Source: DAHUYF01 sp963838385
Lineage (GTDB): Bacteria; Pseudomonadota; Alphaproteobacteria; ATCC43930; CGMCC-115725
DNA: 64,000 nt
Assembly (NCBI GenBank): GCA_963838385.1
Contig: CAWIRE010000001.1
Coordinates: forward strand, 1,178,001-1,242,000
Direction: 5' to 3'
Below the pieces are notes generated by a model, which saw nothing but the letters and a program-made list of their open reading frames with translations, did no database searches and was not told where the DNA came from. Below are positions 1 through 7,822 of this stretch, piece by piece. The position numbers were made by a program, and so were the translations under genes. Position 1 is the stretch's first letter. Each line of letters starts with the position of its first letter.

Positions 1-346
1 CGGCGCAGATGAAGGCCTCGCCGGCATCGAGCTGGATGGCGCCCGCCGCCATGTGGATCGCCTGCATCGAGGAGCCGCAGAAGCGGTTGACCGTGGCGCC
101 GGCGACGTTGAGCGGCAGATGCGCGAGAAAGCCCACCATGCGGCCGATGTTGAGCCCCTGCTCGCCTTCCGGCATGGCGCAGCCGACGATGATGTCCTCG
201 ATCTCCTTGGGATCGATCTTGCTGCGCTCGATCAGCGCCGCGATCACCTGGGCCGCCAGCTCGTCGGGCCGCACCCGGGCGAGCGCGCCCTTCTTGGCGA
301 AATGGAAGGGCGAGCGGGCGAAGCCCGCGATGACGACATTTTTCAT
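1..346 (-). CDS. Acetyl-CoA acyltransferase (thiolase), N-terminal part
   Basis: Thiolase of the FadA/FadI/PhaA superfamily, which cleaves 3-ketoacyl-CoA with CoA in beta-oxidation (or condenses two acetyl-CoA). Only the first 115 codons lie in the window; the C-terminus runs off the left edge. The N-terminus MKNVVIAGFARSPF and the acylated-cysteine motif NRFCGSSMQAIH (Cys at about residue 90) are diagnostic. The ATG overlaps the stop of the upstream MerR gene by 4 bases (ATGA), so the two are translationally coupled and probably share one promoter controlled by the LiuR-like regulator. Whether it is degradative or biosynthetic cannot be decided from this fragment; the LiuR context favours degradation. 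Confidence 0.9.
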   Translation of the reverse strand, partial: MKNVVIAGFARSPFHFAKKGALARVRPDELAAQVIAALIERSKIDPKEIEDIIVGCAMPEGEQGLNIGRMVGFLAHLPLNVAGATVNRFCGSSMQAIHMAAGAIQLDAGEAFICA

Positions 347-819
347 GGCGTTCCTTTCCTGCCGGCCGGATCCTGCCCGGCTTGCTTCCTGCGAATGCTG
401 TCCTCGATATGGGCGCCGATCGCGCGCAGCTCCTGCAGCGTCAGCGCGATCTCCTGCTGCTGGCGCTCGAGCTCGGCGATGCGGGCGCGGCCCTTGACCA
501 GCGTGGCGCGCAGCTGCTCCAGATGGTCGCGGTCGACATCGTAGAGATCGAGCAGCTCCTTGACGTCGGCCAGCGCGAAGCCCAGGCGCTTGCCGCGCAG
601 GATGAGCTGGAGCCGCGCCCGGTCGCGGGCGGAATAGACGCGGTTGCCGCCGATGCGCCGCGGCGCCAGCAGGCCCTGATCCTCATAGAAACGGATGGCG
701 CGTGGCGAGATTCCAAGCTCGCCGGCGAGGTCGCCGATCGAATAGAGCCGCGCGGCGGCAGGCTCCTTCTCGGCTAGGGCGGGGGCGGCTGAAATCGCTA
801 TGCCGTTAACGTCATCCAT
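343..819 (-). CDS. MerR-family regulator, LiuR-like
   Basis: A 158-residue MerR-type transcription factor. An extension of about 24 residues precedes the winged helix (LYSIGDLAGELGISPRAIRF, about residues 25-45), then RARLQLILRGKRLGFALADV and a C-terminal coiled coil rich in Arg/Glu/Gln (about 95-145). This layout matches LiuR-type regulators of branched-chain amino acid and fatty acid catabolism, which respond to acyl-CoA pathway intermediates and have no metal-binding cysteines; none are present here. The ATG at 817-819 lies inside a pair of palindromic boxes (804-832), so the gene is probably autoregulated. It overlaps the thiolase start. The start is uncertain because the box overlaps the first codons, but no better start is visible downstream. 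Confidence 0.85.
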   Translation of the reverse strand: MDDVNGIAISAAPALAEKEPAAARLYSIGDLAGELGISPRAIRFYEDQGLLAPRRIGGNRVYSARDRARLQLILRGKRLGFALADVKELLDLYDVDRDHLEQLRATLVKGRARIAELERQQQEIALTLQELRAIGAHIEDSIRRKQAGQDPAGRKGTP

Positions 820-832
820 ATGACGTTAACGT
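804..832. promoter_or_regulatory. Double palindromic operator (LiuR-type boxes)
   Basis: Two boxes built on GTTAAC lie with centres 20 bp apart (807/808 and 827/828). The right-hand box contains the perfect 10-bp palindrome ACGTTAACGT (823-832). The two boxes together also form a perfect inverted repeat, CGTTAACGTCAT (804-815) against ATGACGTTAACG (820-831), with a 4-base spacer that holds the start codon complement. Published LiuR motifs are ACGT-N2-ACGT type palindromes, as I recall them. The position on the start codon of the MerR gene suggests autorepression of the regulator-thiolase transcript. Confidence 0.65.
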
Positions 833-904
833 AAGGTATCGGCATGGCGGTGTCGAGGGGAAAATCAGGCCGCGCTTCCGGTGTCGCTACTCCGCACGGT
901 GCGG

Positions 905-972
905 GCTCTCGCGGTTGCTGCGCAACCGCTGGCGCCCGCCAAGGACGAACGCGCAAGAGCGCGTTCGCCTTA
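905..972 (-). repeat. Two-hairpin repeat element, copy 1
   Basis: Read on the minus strand it starts at the TAA stop of the Crp/Fnr gene and continues into two hairpins: CGAACGCGC/GCGCGTTCG (946-967) and GCGGTTGC/GCAACCGC (911-929, 3-base loop). It has the same architecture as the copies at 3604-3670, 3998-4067 and 61458-61533. Relative to copies 2 and 3, stem 1 carries a T-A to G-C compensatory pair change. It has no U-tract, so it is not a classical intrinsic terminator; it may act as a REP-like 3' mRNA stabiliser. Confidence 0.75.
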
Positions 973-1675
973 GCCTTCCCTAACATTCCCGCGGCCGATC
1001 TCTTCGAGGGCGGCAACGTCGCGGATGATGATCCAGCCCTCGTCGAGCTGGAGGATGCCGCGGCGCTGCCATTCCCTGAGACAGCGATTGACGCTTTCGC
1101 GGGTGCCCCCAATCATGGTGCCGAGCTCGCGCTGGGAAAGCGCCAGCTTGGCCTGGGGCGCGCCGCCGCCGATGCGCAGCAGCGCCTTGGCGAGGCGCGT
1201 CGGCAATCCCAGAAAGGCGATCTCGCCGATCTGCTGGTCGGTGCGGCGCAGGCGATCGCACAGCACTTCGAGCAGCTTGATGGCGACGGCGGGATGGCGC
1301 TCGAGCACGCCCAGCATGTCGCGCCGCTCCAGCACCAGCAGGTCGCAATTGGTCAGCGCCGCGGCGTCGGCGCTGCGCTCCCGGCCGTCGAGCAGCGCCA
1401 TCTCGCCGAAGACCTCGCCGCTGCCGAGATCGGCGAGCACGATCTCCTTGCCGTCGGGGGATGGGGCGGTGATGCGCACCGTGCCGGTCAGCACCGCCAT
1501 CATGCTCTGGCCGGGCGAGCCGATGCGGAAAATGACCTCGCCACGCCTCATGGCGCCGACGATGCGCGTGTCCGGCGACCATCTGCAGCGCCGCATCATC
1601 CAGCGCGGCAAACAGCGAGCAGCGCCGCAGCAGGCGGCTGGCATCGTCGCGCGATCTCTCCGGTCCATTCGGCAA
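970..1675 (-). CDS. Crp/Fnr-family regulator (frame broken)
   Basis: Cyclic-nucleotide-binding/winged-helix regulator, about 234 residues after frame repair. N-terminal part LLRRCSLFAALDDAALQMVA in one frame; the rest continues in another, with the cNMP-type barrel (GEVIFRIGSPGQSMMAVL, GSGEVFGEMALLDGRERSAD) and the HTH (SQRELGTMIGGTRESVNRCL). The FNR cysteine set is absent, so it is more Crp-like than Fnr-like. The frame changes near 1564-1570 (a GCGCG stretch); both halves are otherwise intact and end at a normal stop, so an assembly or sequencing indel is likelier than decay. The best start is TTG at 1675 behind a G-rich stretch; this is uncertain. It lies 91 bases downstream of fadD on the same strand. 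Confidence 0.8.
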
Positions 1676-1766
1676 GCGGAACCCCCTCGCCCGTCCCCTC
1701 CGCTTTTTTGGTTATTGTCGCATCCCGGCCACGACCTCGTCCAGCGCCGCGCCCGGCGGCGGTCGG

Positions 1767-3480
1767 TCAGGGCGGCGGCGCTGCTGCCGGCATCCCCGCG
1801 GCGCGGCGCGCCTCCTCCTCCATCAGCGCCTTCTTCGAGGGCTTGCCGATCAGCGTCTTGGGCAGGCTGGCGCGGAATTCGAAGAGCTTCGGCATCTCGA
1901 TCGGCGACAGCTTGTCCTTGAGGAAGGCGCGCAGTTCGGCCTCGTCGAGGCTGGCGCCCGCTACCAGCGCGACATAGGCCTTCACCGTCTGGCCGCGATA
2001 GGGATCGGCGACCGAGAGCACGATGCATTCGGCGACCTTGGGATGCTGATAGATCGCCTCTTCGACGTTGCGCGGATAGATCTTGTAGCCGCCGGCGATG
2101 ATGATGTCCTTGATGCGGTCGACGAGGTAGAGGTAGCCCTCCTCGTCGAGATACCCCACATCGCCGGTGCGCAGCCTGCCCTCGCTCAGCACGTCGGAAC
2201 GTCGCCTCGGGTTTGCGCCAATATCCCGCCATCACCTGCGGCCCGCGCACCACCACCTCGCCGCGCTCGCCCTGCGGCACGAGGCGGGTGGGGTCCTCGA
2301 CCGAGGCGATCTCGACGATGGTGCCGGGCACGGGCAGCCCCACCGAGCCGGGCTTGTTGACGCCGCGCAGCGGATTGCAGGCGACCACCGGCGAGGTCTC
2401 GGAGAGACCGTAGCCTTCGACCACGGTGCAGCCTGTCGCCGCCTCGAATTTGTGCTTGACCTCGAGCGGCAGCGGCGCGCCGCCGGAGATGCAGGATTTG
2501 ATCGAGGTGAGATCGATCCTGGCGGCGTCGGGATGCGCGTAGATGGCGGTGAAGAGCGTCGGCACCCCGGGCATGGTGGTGGGACGCTTGCGCCGGATCG
2601 CGGCGAGCAGCGATTTGATCTCGAAGCGCGGCAGCAGGATGATCTCGGCGCCGGCGGCGATGCCGAAATTCATCGCCACGGTCATGGCGAAGACATGGAA
2701 GAAGGGCAGCACCGCCAGGATGCGCTCGCGGCCGGGCGCCATGTCGGGGAACCAGGCGAGGCATTGGCGCGCATTGGTGACGAGGTTGCGATGGGTCAGC
2801 ATCGCGCCCTTGGGCACGCCCGTGGTGCCGCCGGTATATTGCAGCACGGCCAGGTCGCGTGCCGGGTCGGTCGGCGCCGGCGCGATGTCGCCGTCATTGG
2901 CGGTGAGCTCGGCGAAGGTGAGATGCGCGCCGTCGCGCGGCGCCCGCACGATGTCGCCGCGCTTCAGCAGCCGGTAGAGCAGGCTCTGCGGCTGCGGCAG
3001 GATGTCGGCCATCGGGCAGAGCACGAGCTTGCGCAGCTCGAACCGGCCGAGCAGCGGCGCCAGCAGCGCGTAATGCGCCTTGAGGTCGAGCGTCAGCACC
3101 ACTTCGACGCCGGAATCCTCGACTAGGTGCCGGATCTCGGGGGGCGCGTAGAGCGGGTTGAAATTCACCACCGTGCCGCCGGCGGCGAGCACGGCGTAAT
3201 AGGCCACGATGTAATAGGGGCAATTGGGCAGCATCAGCCCGACGCGGGTGCCCTTGCCGACGCCGAGCGCGGCAAATCCCTTGGCGGCGCGGCGCGCCAG
3301 CGCGCCGACCTCGGCATAGCTGTAGGTCTTGCCGAGGAAATCGAGGCAGGGACGATCGCCGAACCGCTGGACGGCATCCTCGAGCAGGTGATGGACCGGC
3401 TCGTCGGCAAAGCGCGCCCGCCAATCAATGTCCGGCGGATAGGCCTTGAGCCACGGCCAGTTCGCCCCGTTCTCCGCCAT
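1767..3480 (-). CDS. fadD: Long-chain fatty acid--CoA ligase (FadD-type), frame broken
   Basis: ANL-superfamily AMP-forming ligase that activates fatty acids with ATP and CoA, about 570 residues after repair (normal length). The P-loop-like motif YTGGTTGVPKG, GYGLSETSP and GERGEVVVRGPQ lie in the first frame; the C-terminal domain TGDVGYLDEEGYLYLVDRIK...GGYKIYPRNVEE with the adenylation lysine region TLIGKPSKKAL lies in the second. The frame changes at about 2196-2203; removing one T (minus strand) from ACGTTCCGAC restores ...EATSDVLSEGRL.... Starts with ATG at 3480 (MAENGANWPWL). It is followed by the Crp/Fnr gene and fits the nearby thiolase/LiuR theme. Confidence 0.85.
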
Positions 3481-3603
3481 CGCTCCACACCCGACACTTA
3501 GACGGGCATTGAGCGTAGCGGTTTCCCGCCCCGGCCGGCAATGGCGGCCGCGTCGCCGCCCGGGTGGGGCGCCGCGCCGTACGAGCTTTTTCCTGAACCG
3601 GGC

Positions 3604-3670
3604 GGCTCTCGCGGTTGCTGCGCAACCGCTGGCGCCGCCGCGGACGAACTCGCTGCGCGAGTTCGCCTAG
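3604..3670 (-). repeat. Two-hairpin repeat element, copy 2
   Basis: Minus-strand reading begins CTAG, which supplies the TAG stop (3667-3669) of the 79-residue protein, then stem 1 CGAACTCGC-GCA-GCGAGTTCG and stem 2 GCGGTTGC-GCA-GCAACCGC (3611-3629). Nearly identical to copy 3 (3998-4067), 394 bases away. Lies between the 79-residue gene and the fadD promoter region. Confidence 0.8.
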
Positions 3671-3906
3671 CGCTTCACCTCGGGGTCTTCCTCGGCGGCG
3701 TGGCGCTTGCCGACAAGATCGGCTTCGCGCAGCGCCTCGCCCTCCTTGCCCTCGACCGCGCGCTCCGCTTCCTTGGCCTTCTCCTCGACCTTGCCGGAGC
3801 GTGCAAAGCGCTGCTCCGCCTCGTTGAAGCGGCGAGCGGCGGTGCGGTTGCCTTCGCCCTCGTTCGGCTGGGCGTTCGGTCGGGTCCGGTGTTCCTTTCC
3901 GGTCAT
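3667..3906 (-). CDS. Small charged hypothetical protein
   Basis: A 79-residue, highly hydrophilic protein (MTGKEHRTRPNAQPNEGEGN...) dominated by Glu, Lys, Arg and Ala, with no cysteine, signal peptide or membrane segment; it is probably disordered or helical. Similar short E/K/A-rich proteins occur in alphaproteobacteria near stress genes, but I do not recognise a named family. Its TAG stop is the first element of repeat copy 2, and repeat copy 3 lies about 90 bases upstream. A GATAGCGATG context precedes the ATG. Its neighbour upstream on the same strand is a tandem Usp protein, so a stress role is possible but only inferred. Confidence 0.6.
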   Translation of the reverse strand: MTGKEHRTRPNAQPNEGEGNRTAARRFNEAEQRFARSGKVEEKAKEAERAVEGKEGEALREADLVGKRHAAEEDPEVKR

Positions 3907-3997
3907 CGCTATCTCCTGTCTGCCTCTCCGGCAAACAGGGGCCTTCTCGGGGCGGTTCCGGTCCCGGCGCGGCCCAGTTTTCGCCTCGTCCGAGCGG

Positions 3998-4067
3998 AGC
4001 GGCTTTCGCGGTTGCTGCGCAACCGCTGGCGCCGCCGCGGACGAACTCGCGACGCGAGTTCGTCTAG
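3998..4067 (-). repeat. Two-hairpin repeat element, copy 3
   Basis: Minus-strand reading begins CTAG containing the TAG stop (4064-4066) of the Usp gene, then CGAACTCGC-GTC-GCGAGTTCG (stem 1) and GCGGTTGC-GCA-GCAACCGC (stem 2). Same orientation and same stop-codon fusion as copy 2. The loop of stem 1 differs from copy 2 (GTC against GCA) while the arms are unchanged. Confidence 0.8.
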
Positions 4068-4906
4068 TGAGCGAGGATTACCGGCAGCGTCGCTTCCATG
4101 ATGATATGGCGCGTAGCGCCGCCGAAGATCATCTGACGCAGCCGGCTCTGGGTATAGGCGCCCTTGACCAGGAGGTCGGCGCCGGTCGCCTTCGCCTCGT
4201 CGAGGAAGACCTGGCCGGGGGTGCGGTCGCGCGGCGTCACGTGGCGGGCCAGCGTCGAGATGCCGTGCCGCGCCAGGCTCTGCGCCATGTCCTCGCCCGA
4301 CGGGCCCGGTGTCATGGCGCCTTCGACGCTCACCACCTGCACGCTCTGGGCGCGCTTCAGGAAGGGCATGGCGAAGGCGACGGTGCGCGCCGTCTCGGTG
4401 CTGCCGTTCCAGGCGACCATCACCCGCTCGCCGATCGAGGCGAGCGGCACCGGCGGCGCCATCAGCACCGGCCGGCCGCTCTCGAACAGCGCATCCTCCA
4501 GCGTCGCTTCGGCGAGCGAGGCGAGCTTGGCTGGGCGCTCGACGACGATGAGGTCGAAGACGCGCCCCAAGGTGCCGACCACGGCGTTCTGTCGCCCCGG
4601 CTCCTCGCGCCATTCGGCGCTGGGGCCGTCTACCGTGGGCGCGCCCACCGGGACGCCATGCTCGCGCATGAAGGCGGAGAACAGCGCCCGCGCCTGCTCG
4701 CGCCGGTCATGGCCTTCGCGCTCGAGGGTACGGTCGACCTCGGAGGATATGGAGAAGCCCATCTCGCCCCCGAAGACGACGGCATATTCGGTGGTCAGCG
4801 CGTTGAGCCCGGTGATGCGGCCGTTGAAGCGACGGGCCACCAGCAATGCCGTGTCGAGCAGAGACGCCGCCGTGCCGTCGCCGACCACGGCCAACAGGGT
4901 CTTCAT
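4064..4906 (-). CDS. Universal stress protein, tandem UspA domains
   Basis: A 280-residue cytoplasmic protein with two Usp-type halves: domain 1 from MKTLLAVVGDGTAASLLDTA, and domain 2 from GERVMVAWNGSTETARTVAF to the C-terminal nucleotide-binding-like stretch GADLLVKGAYTQSRLRQMIF and ...GATRHIIMEATLPVILAH. ATG at 4906 is preceded by AGGCGAGGTGG, a good ribosome binding site; the open frame continues upstream but without family similarity. It resembles the second Usp protein in this window (59836-60687). Such tandem proteins typically respond to stasis, heat or oxidative stress. Its stop codon is part of repeat copy 3. Confidence 0.85.
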   Translation of the reverse strand: MKTLLAVVGDGTAASLLDTALLVARRFNGRITGLNALTTEYAVVFGGEMGFSISSEVDRTLEREGHDRREQARALFSAFMREHGVPVGAPTVDGPSAEWREEPGRQNAVVGTLGRVFDLIVVERPAKLASLAEATLEDALFESGRPVLMAPPVPLASIGERVMVAWNGSTETARTVAFAMPFLKRAQSVQVVSVEGAMTPGPSGEDMAQSLARHGISTLARHVTPRDRTPGQVFLDEAKATGADLLVKGAYTQSRLRQMIFGGATRHIIMEATLPVILAH

Positions 4907-5057
4907 CGCCACCTCGCCTGTTCCCCGCGGCCTCGTGGACCGCTTCATCTTTTGCTCGACTATACCGCGAGCCGGGGCGGGGCAAAAGCGCGACGGGAAC
5001 CGGCGGCCGGGCGAAGCCGTTCGCCTCGGGATCGCGCGGAGGTGGGAGAGCAAGCGC

Positions 5058-6380
5058 TTGGACAGGCAAACGCGGCCCGACGCGAGCGACGACCCCGCCG
5101 TCGCCATGCTCGGCCTCATCGAGGCGCTCTACCCGATCTGTCGCAGCATCACCGGCGACGGGCTGAGGGAGAGCCTGCGCCTCATCGCCCGGGAGATCCC
5201 GCTGAAGCTGGTCGAGGTGCCGACGGGAACGCGGCTCTTCGACTGGACGGCGCCGCGCGAATGGAATGTGCGGCGGGCCTATATCGAGACGCTCGATGGC
5301 CGGCGGGTGGTCGATTTTGCCGCCTCCAACCTGCATCTCCTGCAATACAGCGTGCCGGTCGATCGCATCGTCGAGCGCGACGAGCTGCTGCGCCACCTCC
5401 ATACCCTGCCGGAAACGCCGGACTGGATCCCCTACCGCACCGCTTATTATCGCGAGGATTGGGGCTTCTGCCTGAGCCAGCGCCAGGCCCAGACCCTGAC
5501 CGAGCCCCGCTACCGCGTCGTCATCGACACCACGCTGGCGCCGGGCCATCTCACCTACGGCGAGCTGGTCCTGCCCGGGGCGCAGGCGGAAGAGATGCTG
5601 ATCTCCTGCCACTCCTGCCATCCCTCGCTGGCCAACGACAATCTCTCGGGCATGGCGGTGGCGACCCTGCTGGCGCGCCGGCTGATGGAGCGGGAACGGC
5701 GCCTCACCTACCGCTTCCTCTTCATCCCCGGCACCATCGGCTCGCTCGCCTGGCTCGCCGCCAACGAGGCGGTGGTGCCGCGCGTGACGCATGGGCTGGT
5801 GCTGAGCTGCCTCGGCGACGGCGCGCCGCTGACCTACAAGCAAAGCCGCCGCGGCGACGCCGCCATCGACCGCATCGCCACCCATGTGCTGCAGGCGAGC
5901 GGCGAGCCCTACCGCATCGCGCCCTTCACGCCCTACGGCTATGACGAGCGGCAATACTGCTCGCCCGGCTTCGACATGCCGGTGGGCTGCCTGATGCGCT
6001 CGCCCAACGGCACCTTCCCGGAATACCACACCTCGGCCGACAATCTGGGATTCCTCCGGCCCGCCGCGCTGGCCGGCTCGCTCGAGGTGGTGATGCGCAT
6101 CGTCGAGGTGATCGAGGGCGACGGGGTCTATCGCAATCTCAGCCCCAAAGGCGAGCCGCAGCTCGGCAAGCGCGGGCTCTACCGGCCGATCGGCGGCAAG
6201 AAGGAGGCGGGCGGCGGCGCCGACCAGATGGCGCTGCTCTGGGTGCTGAACCTCGCCGACGGCAGGCACTCGCTGCTGGAGACGGCGGAGCGCGCCGGGA
6301 TGCCTTTTGCCGCGATCCGCGCAGCGGCCGACGCGCTGATCGAGAAGGAATTGCTGGCGCCAGCGGCGCCGCCGGGCTGA
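5058..6380 (+). CDS. DUF4910-domain aminopeptidase-like protein
   Basis: Zinc-peptidase-like protein of about 440 residues with a DUF2172/DUF4910 (M28-related) core and a C-terminal winged-helix-like tail. Visible landmarks are LYPICRSITGDGLRESL near the start, the paired-His/Cys motif SCHSCHPSLANDNLSGM (metal ligands and Asp-Asn), FIPGTIGSLAWL, YGYDERQYCSPGFDMPVG and EYHTSADN (last His ligand). Family members are often found in polysaccharide or peptide modification clusters; the substrate here is unknown. The best start is TTG at 5058 behind GGGAGAG; ATG at 5106 is the alternative. The stop overlaps the ATG of the next gene by one base (TGATG). Confidence 0.8.
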   Translation: MDRQTRPDASDDPAVAMLGLIEALYPICRSITGDGLRESLRLIAREIPLKLVEVPTGTRLFDWTAPREWNVRRAYIETLDGRRVVDFAASNLHLLQYSVPVDRIVERDELLRHLHTLPETPDWIPYRTAYYREDWGFCLSQRQAQTLTEPRYRVVIDTTLAPGHLTYGELVLPGAQAEEMLISCHSCHPSLANDNLSGMAVATLLARRLMERERRLTYRFLFIPGTIGSLAWLAANEAVVPRVTHGLVLSCLGDGAPLTYKQSRRGDAAIDRIATHVLQASGEPYRIAPFTPYGYDERQYCSPGFDMPVGCLMRSPNGTFPEYHTSADNLGFLRPAALAGSLEVVMRIVEVIEGDGVYRNLSPKGEPQLGKRGLYRPIGGKKEAGGGADQMALLWVLNLADGRHSLLETAERAGMPFAAIRAAADALIEKELLAPAAPPG

Positions 6381-7666
6381 TGACTGTGCGACGGCGGGGA
6401 AGGGTCGCGGTGCTGCTGGCGCTCGCGCTCGGGCTGCCGGGCTGCGTCAGCCTGCCCGCAGTCGATGGCGAGGTCGTGCGCGCCCAGCAGCTGCCGCAGC
6501 CGCAGGGCGCGATCGAGCTCATGTGCCAGGAGAGCGAGCGCATCACCGGCCTGCCCTTCCTGCCCGGCAATTCGGTCCGTCTGCTGGTGAACGGACCGGC
6601 GAGCTATGCGGCGATGGAGCAGGCGATCCGCGGGGCGCACCGCCGCATCGACATGGAGAGCTACGTCTTCGACCACGGCGTGGGAGAGACCTTTGCCGCG
6701 CTGCTCCTGGAGAAGCGGGCGGAAGGCGTCGAGGTCAACCTGATCTACGATGCGATCGGCTCGATCGAGACCCCCGCCGCGGTGTTCGAGCGGCTTCGCC
6801 GCGCCGGGGTGCAGGTACTGAAATACCATCCCGTGAGCGATTTCGGCGCCCTCAACGACCGCGACCACCGCAAGCTGCTGGTCGTCGACGCGGCGGTGGT
6901 CGTGGTCGGCGGCGTCAATATCAGCAAATTCTACTACAACACGCGCTCGACCCCGCCGGGCAACGACCTCGCGGAGAGCCTGCCCTGGCGGGATACCGAT
7001 GTGCGCATCGAGGGTCCCGTGGCGGCGCAGTTCGAGGCGATCTTCGCGCAGAACTGGCGCCAGCAGCACGGGCCGACGCTGCCGCCGCCACCGGCGACGC
7101 CGGAACGGCACTACGGCACGGCGCGGGTCGAGGCGGTGGAAGGACTGCCCGGCGAGCACGAGCCGCTGATCTATCGCAGCCTGCTGGTGGCGATCGGCCT
7201 CGCCCGCCGCTCGGTGCATCTGACCACCGGCTTCTTCGCGCCGACACCCGATCTCGCGGCGCTGCTGGAGAACACGGCCAGGCGCGGCGTCGATGTCGAG
7301 ATCGTCGTGCCGGCGCATAGCGAGAGCACCCTCACCATCGCGGCGGGCCGCTCCTATTACGCCGCGCTGTTGCAGGCCGGGGTTCGCATCTACGAGCGCC
7401 ACGGCGTCGTGCTGCACGCCAAGACGGCGGTGATCGACGGCGCCTGGTCGATGGTCGGCTCCTCCAATCTCGACTGGCGCAGCGTGATCTACAACGCCGA
7501 GATCGATGCCGTGATCGTCGACCGCCCGTTCGCGGCCGAGATGGAGGGCCTGTTCCGCAGCGACCTCGCGCGCTCGCGTCAGATCGAACCCGCGAGCTGG
7601 GCGAACCGCTCCTTGGGCGAACGGCTCGACGAGTGGGTGGCCGACCTGCTGCAGTTCCTGTTGTGA
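6380..7666 (+). CDS. Phospholipase D-family lipoprotein (cardiolipin synthase-like)
   Basis: A 428-residue PLD-superfamily protein. The N-terminus has a basic stretch, a hydrophobic core and a lipobox ending GLPGC (Cys about residue 22), so it is predicted to be anchored in the periplasm or outer membrane. Two HKD motifs are complete: RDHRKLLVVD (about residue 160) and VLHAKTAVIDGAWSMVGSSN (about 345). The two-domain layout matches ClsB/ClsC-type cardiolipin synthases or phosphatidyltransferases. It is translationally coupled to the upstream peptidase (TGATG). A hairpin (7681-7699) follows the stop. Confidence 0.85.
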   Translation: MTVRRRGRVAVLLALALGLPGCVSLPAVDGEVVRAQQLPQPQGAIELMCQESERITGLPFLPGNSVRLLVNGPASYAAMEQAIRGAHRRIDMESYVFDHGVGETFAALLLEKRAEGVEVNLIYDAIGSIETPAAVFERLRRAGVQVLKYHPVSDFGALNDRDHRKLLVVDAAVVVVGGVNISKFYYNTRSTPPGNDLAESLPWRDTDVRIEGPVAAQFEAIFAQNWRQQHGPTLPPPPATPERHYGTARVEAVEGLPGEHEPLIYRSLLVAIGLARRSVHLTTGFFAPTPDLAALLENTARRGVDVEIVVPAHSESTLTIAAGRSYYAALLQAGVRIYERHGVVLHAKTAVIDGAWSMVGSSNLDWRSVIYNAEIDAVIVDRPFAAEMEGLFRSDLARSRQIEPASWANRSLGERLDEWVADLLQFLL

Positions 7667-7680
7667 GGAAACCAGAGCCC

Positions 7681-7699
7681 CGGGAACCGCCGGTTCCCG
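7681..7699 (+). terminator. Hairpin downstream of the PLD gene
   Basis: Perfect 8-bp arms CGGGAACC/GGTTCCCG with a 3-base loop, 14 bases after the PLD stop. No U-tract follows, so termination would be weak or factor-assisted. Confidence 0.45.
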
Positions 7700-7759
7700 A
7701 TGCGATCGCCGCGTGATGGCGGACGAGGTCCATACCTCATCCTTGCCATAGCCCGTCGA

Positions 7760-7788
7760 TTGACAGGCGCCGCGCCCGGTCGCTTAGC
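7760..7788 (+). promoter_or_regulatory. Candidate sigma-70-type promoter
   Basis: TTGACA (7760-7765) is followed after 17 bases by CTTAGC (7783-7788), a weak -10. It lies 35 bases before the dehydratase ATG. The -35 is perfect but the -10 matches only partly; low confidence. Confidence 0.35.
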
Positions 7789-7822
7789 TGGCGCGGCGCC
7801 CTCTGGCGCGCAGGAGCTGGCG

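Noticed and set aside
970..3480. Apparent FadD-Crp fusion protein of 836 residues
   Set aside because: The two genes are separate; the joined frame arises because both contain an indel that leaves the intervening stops out of frame.
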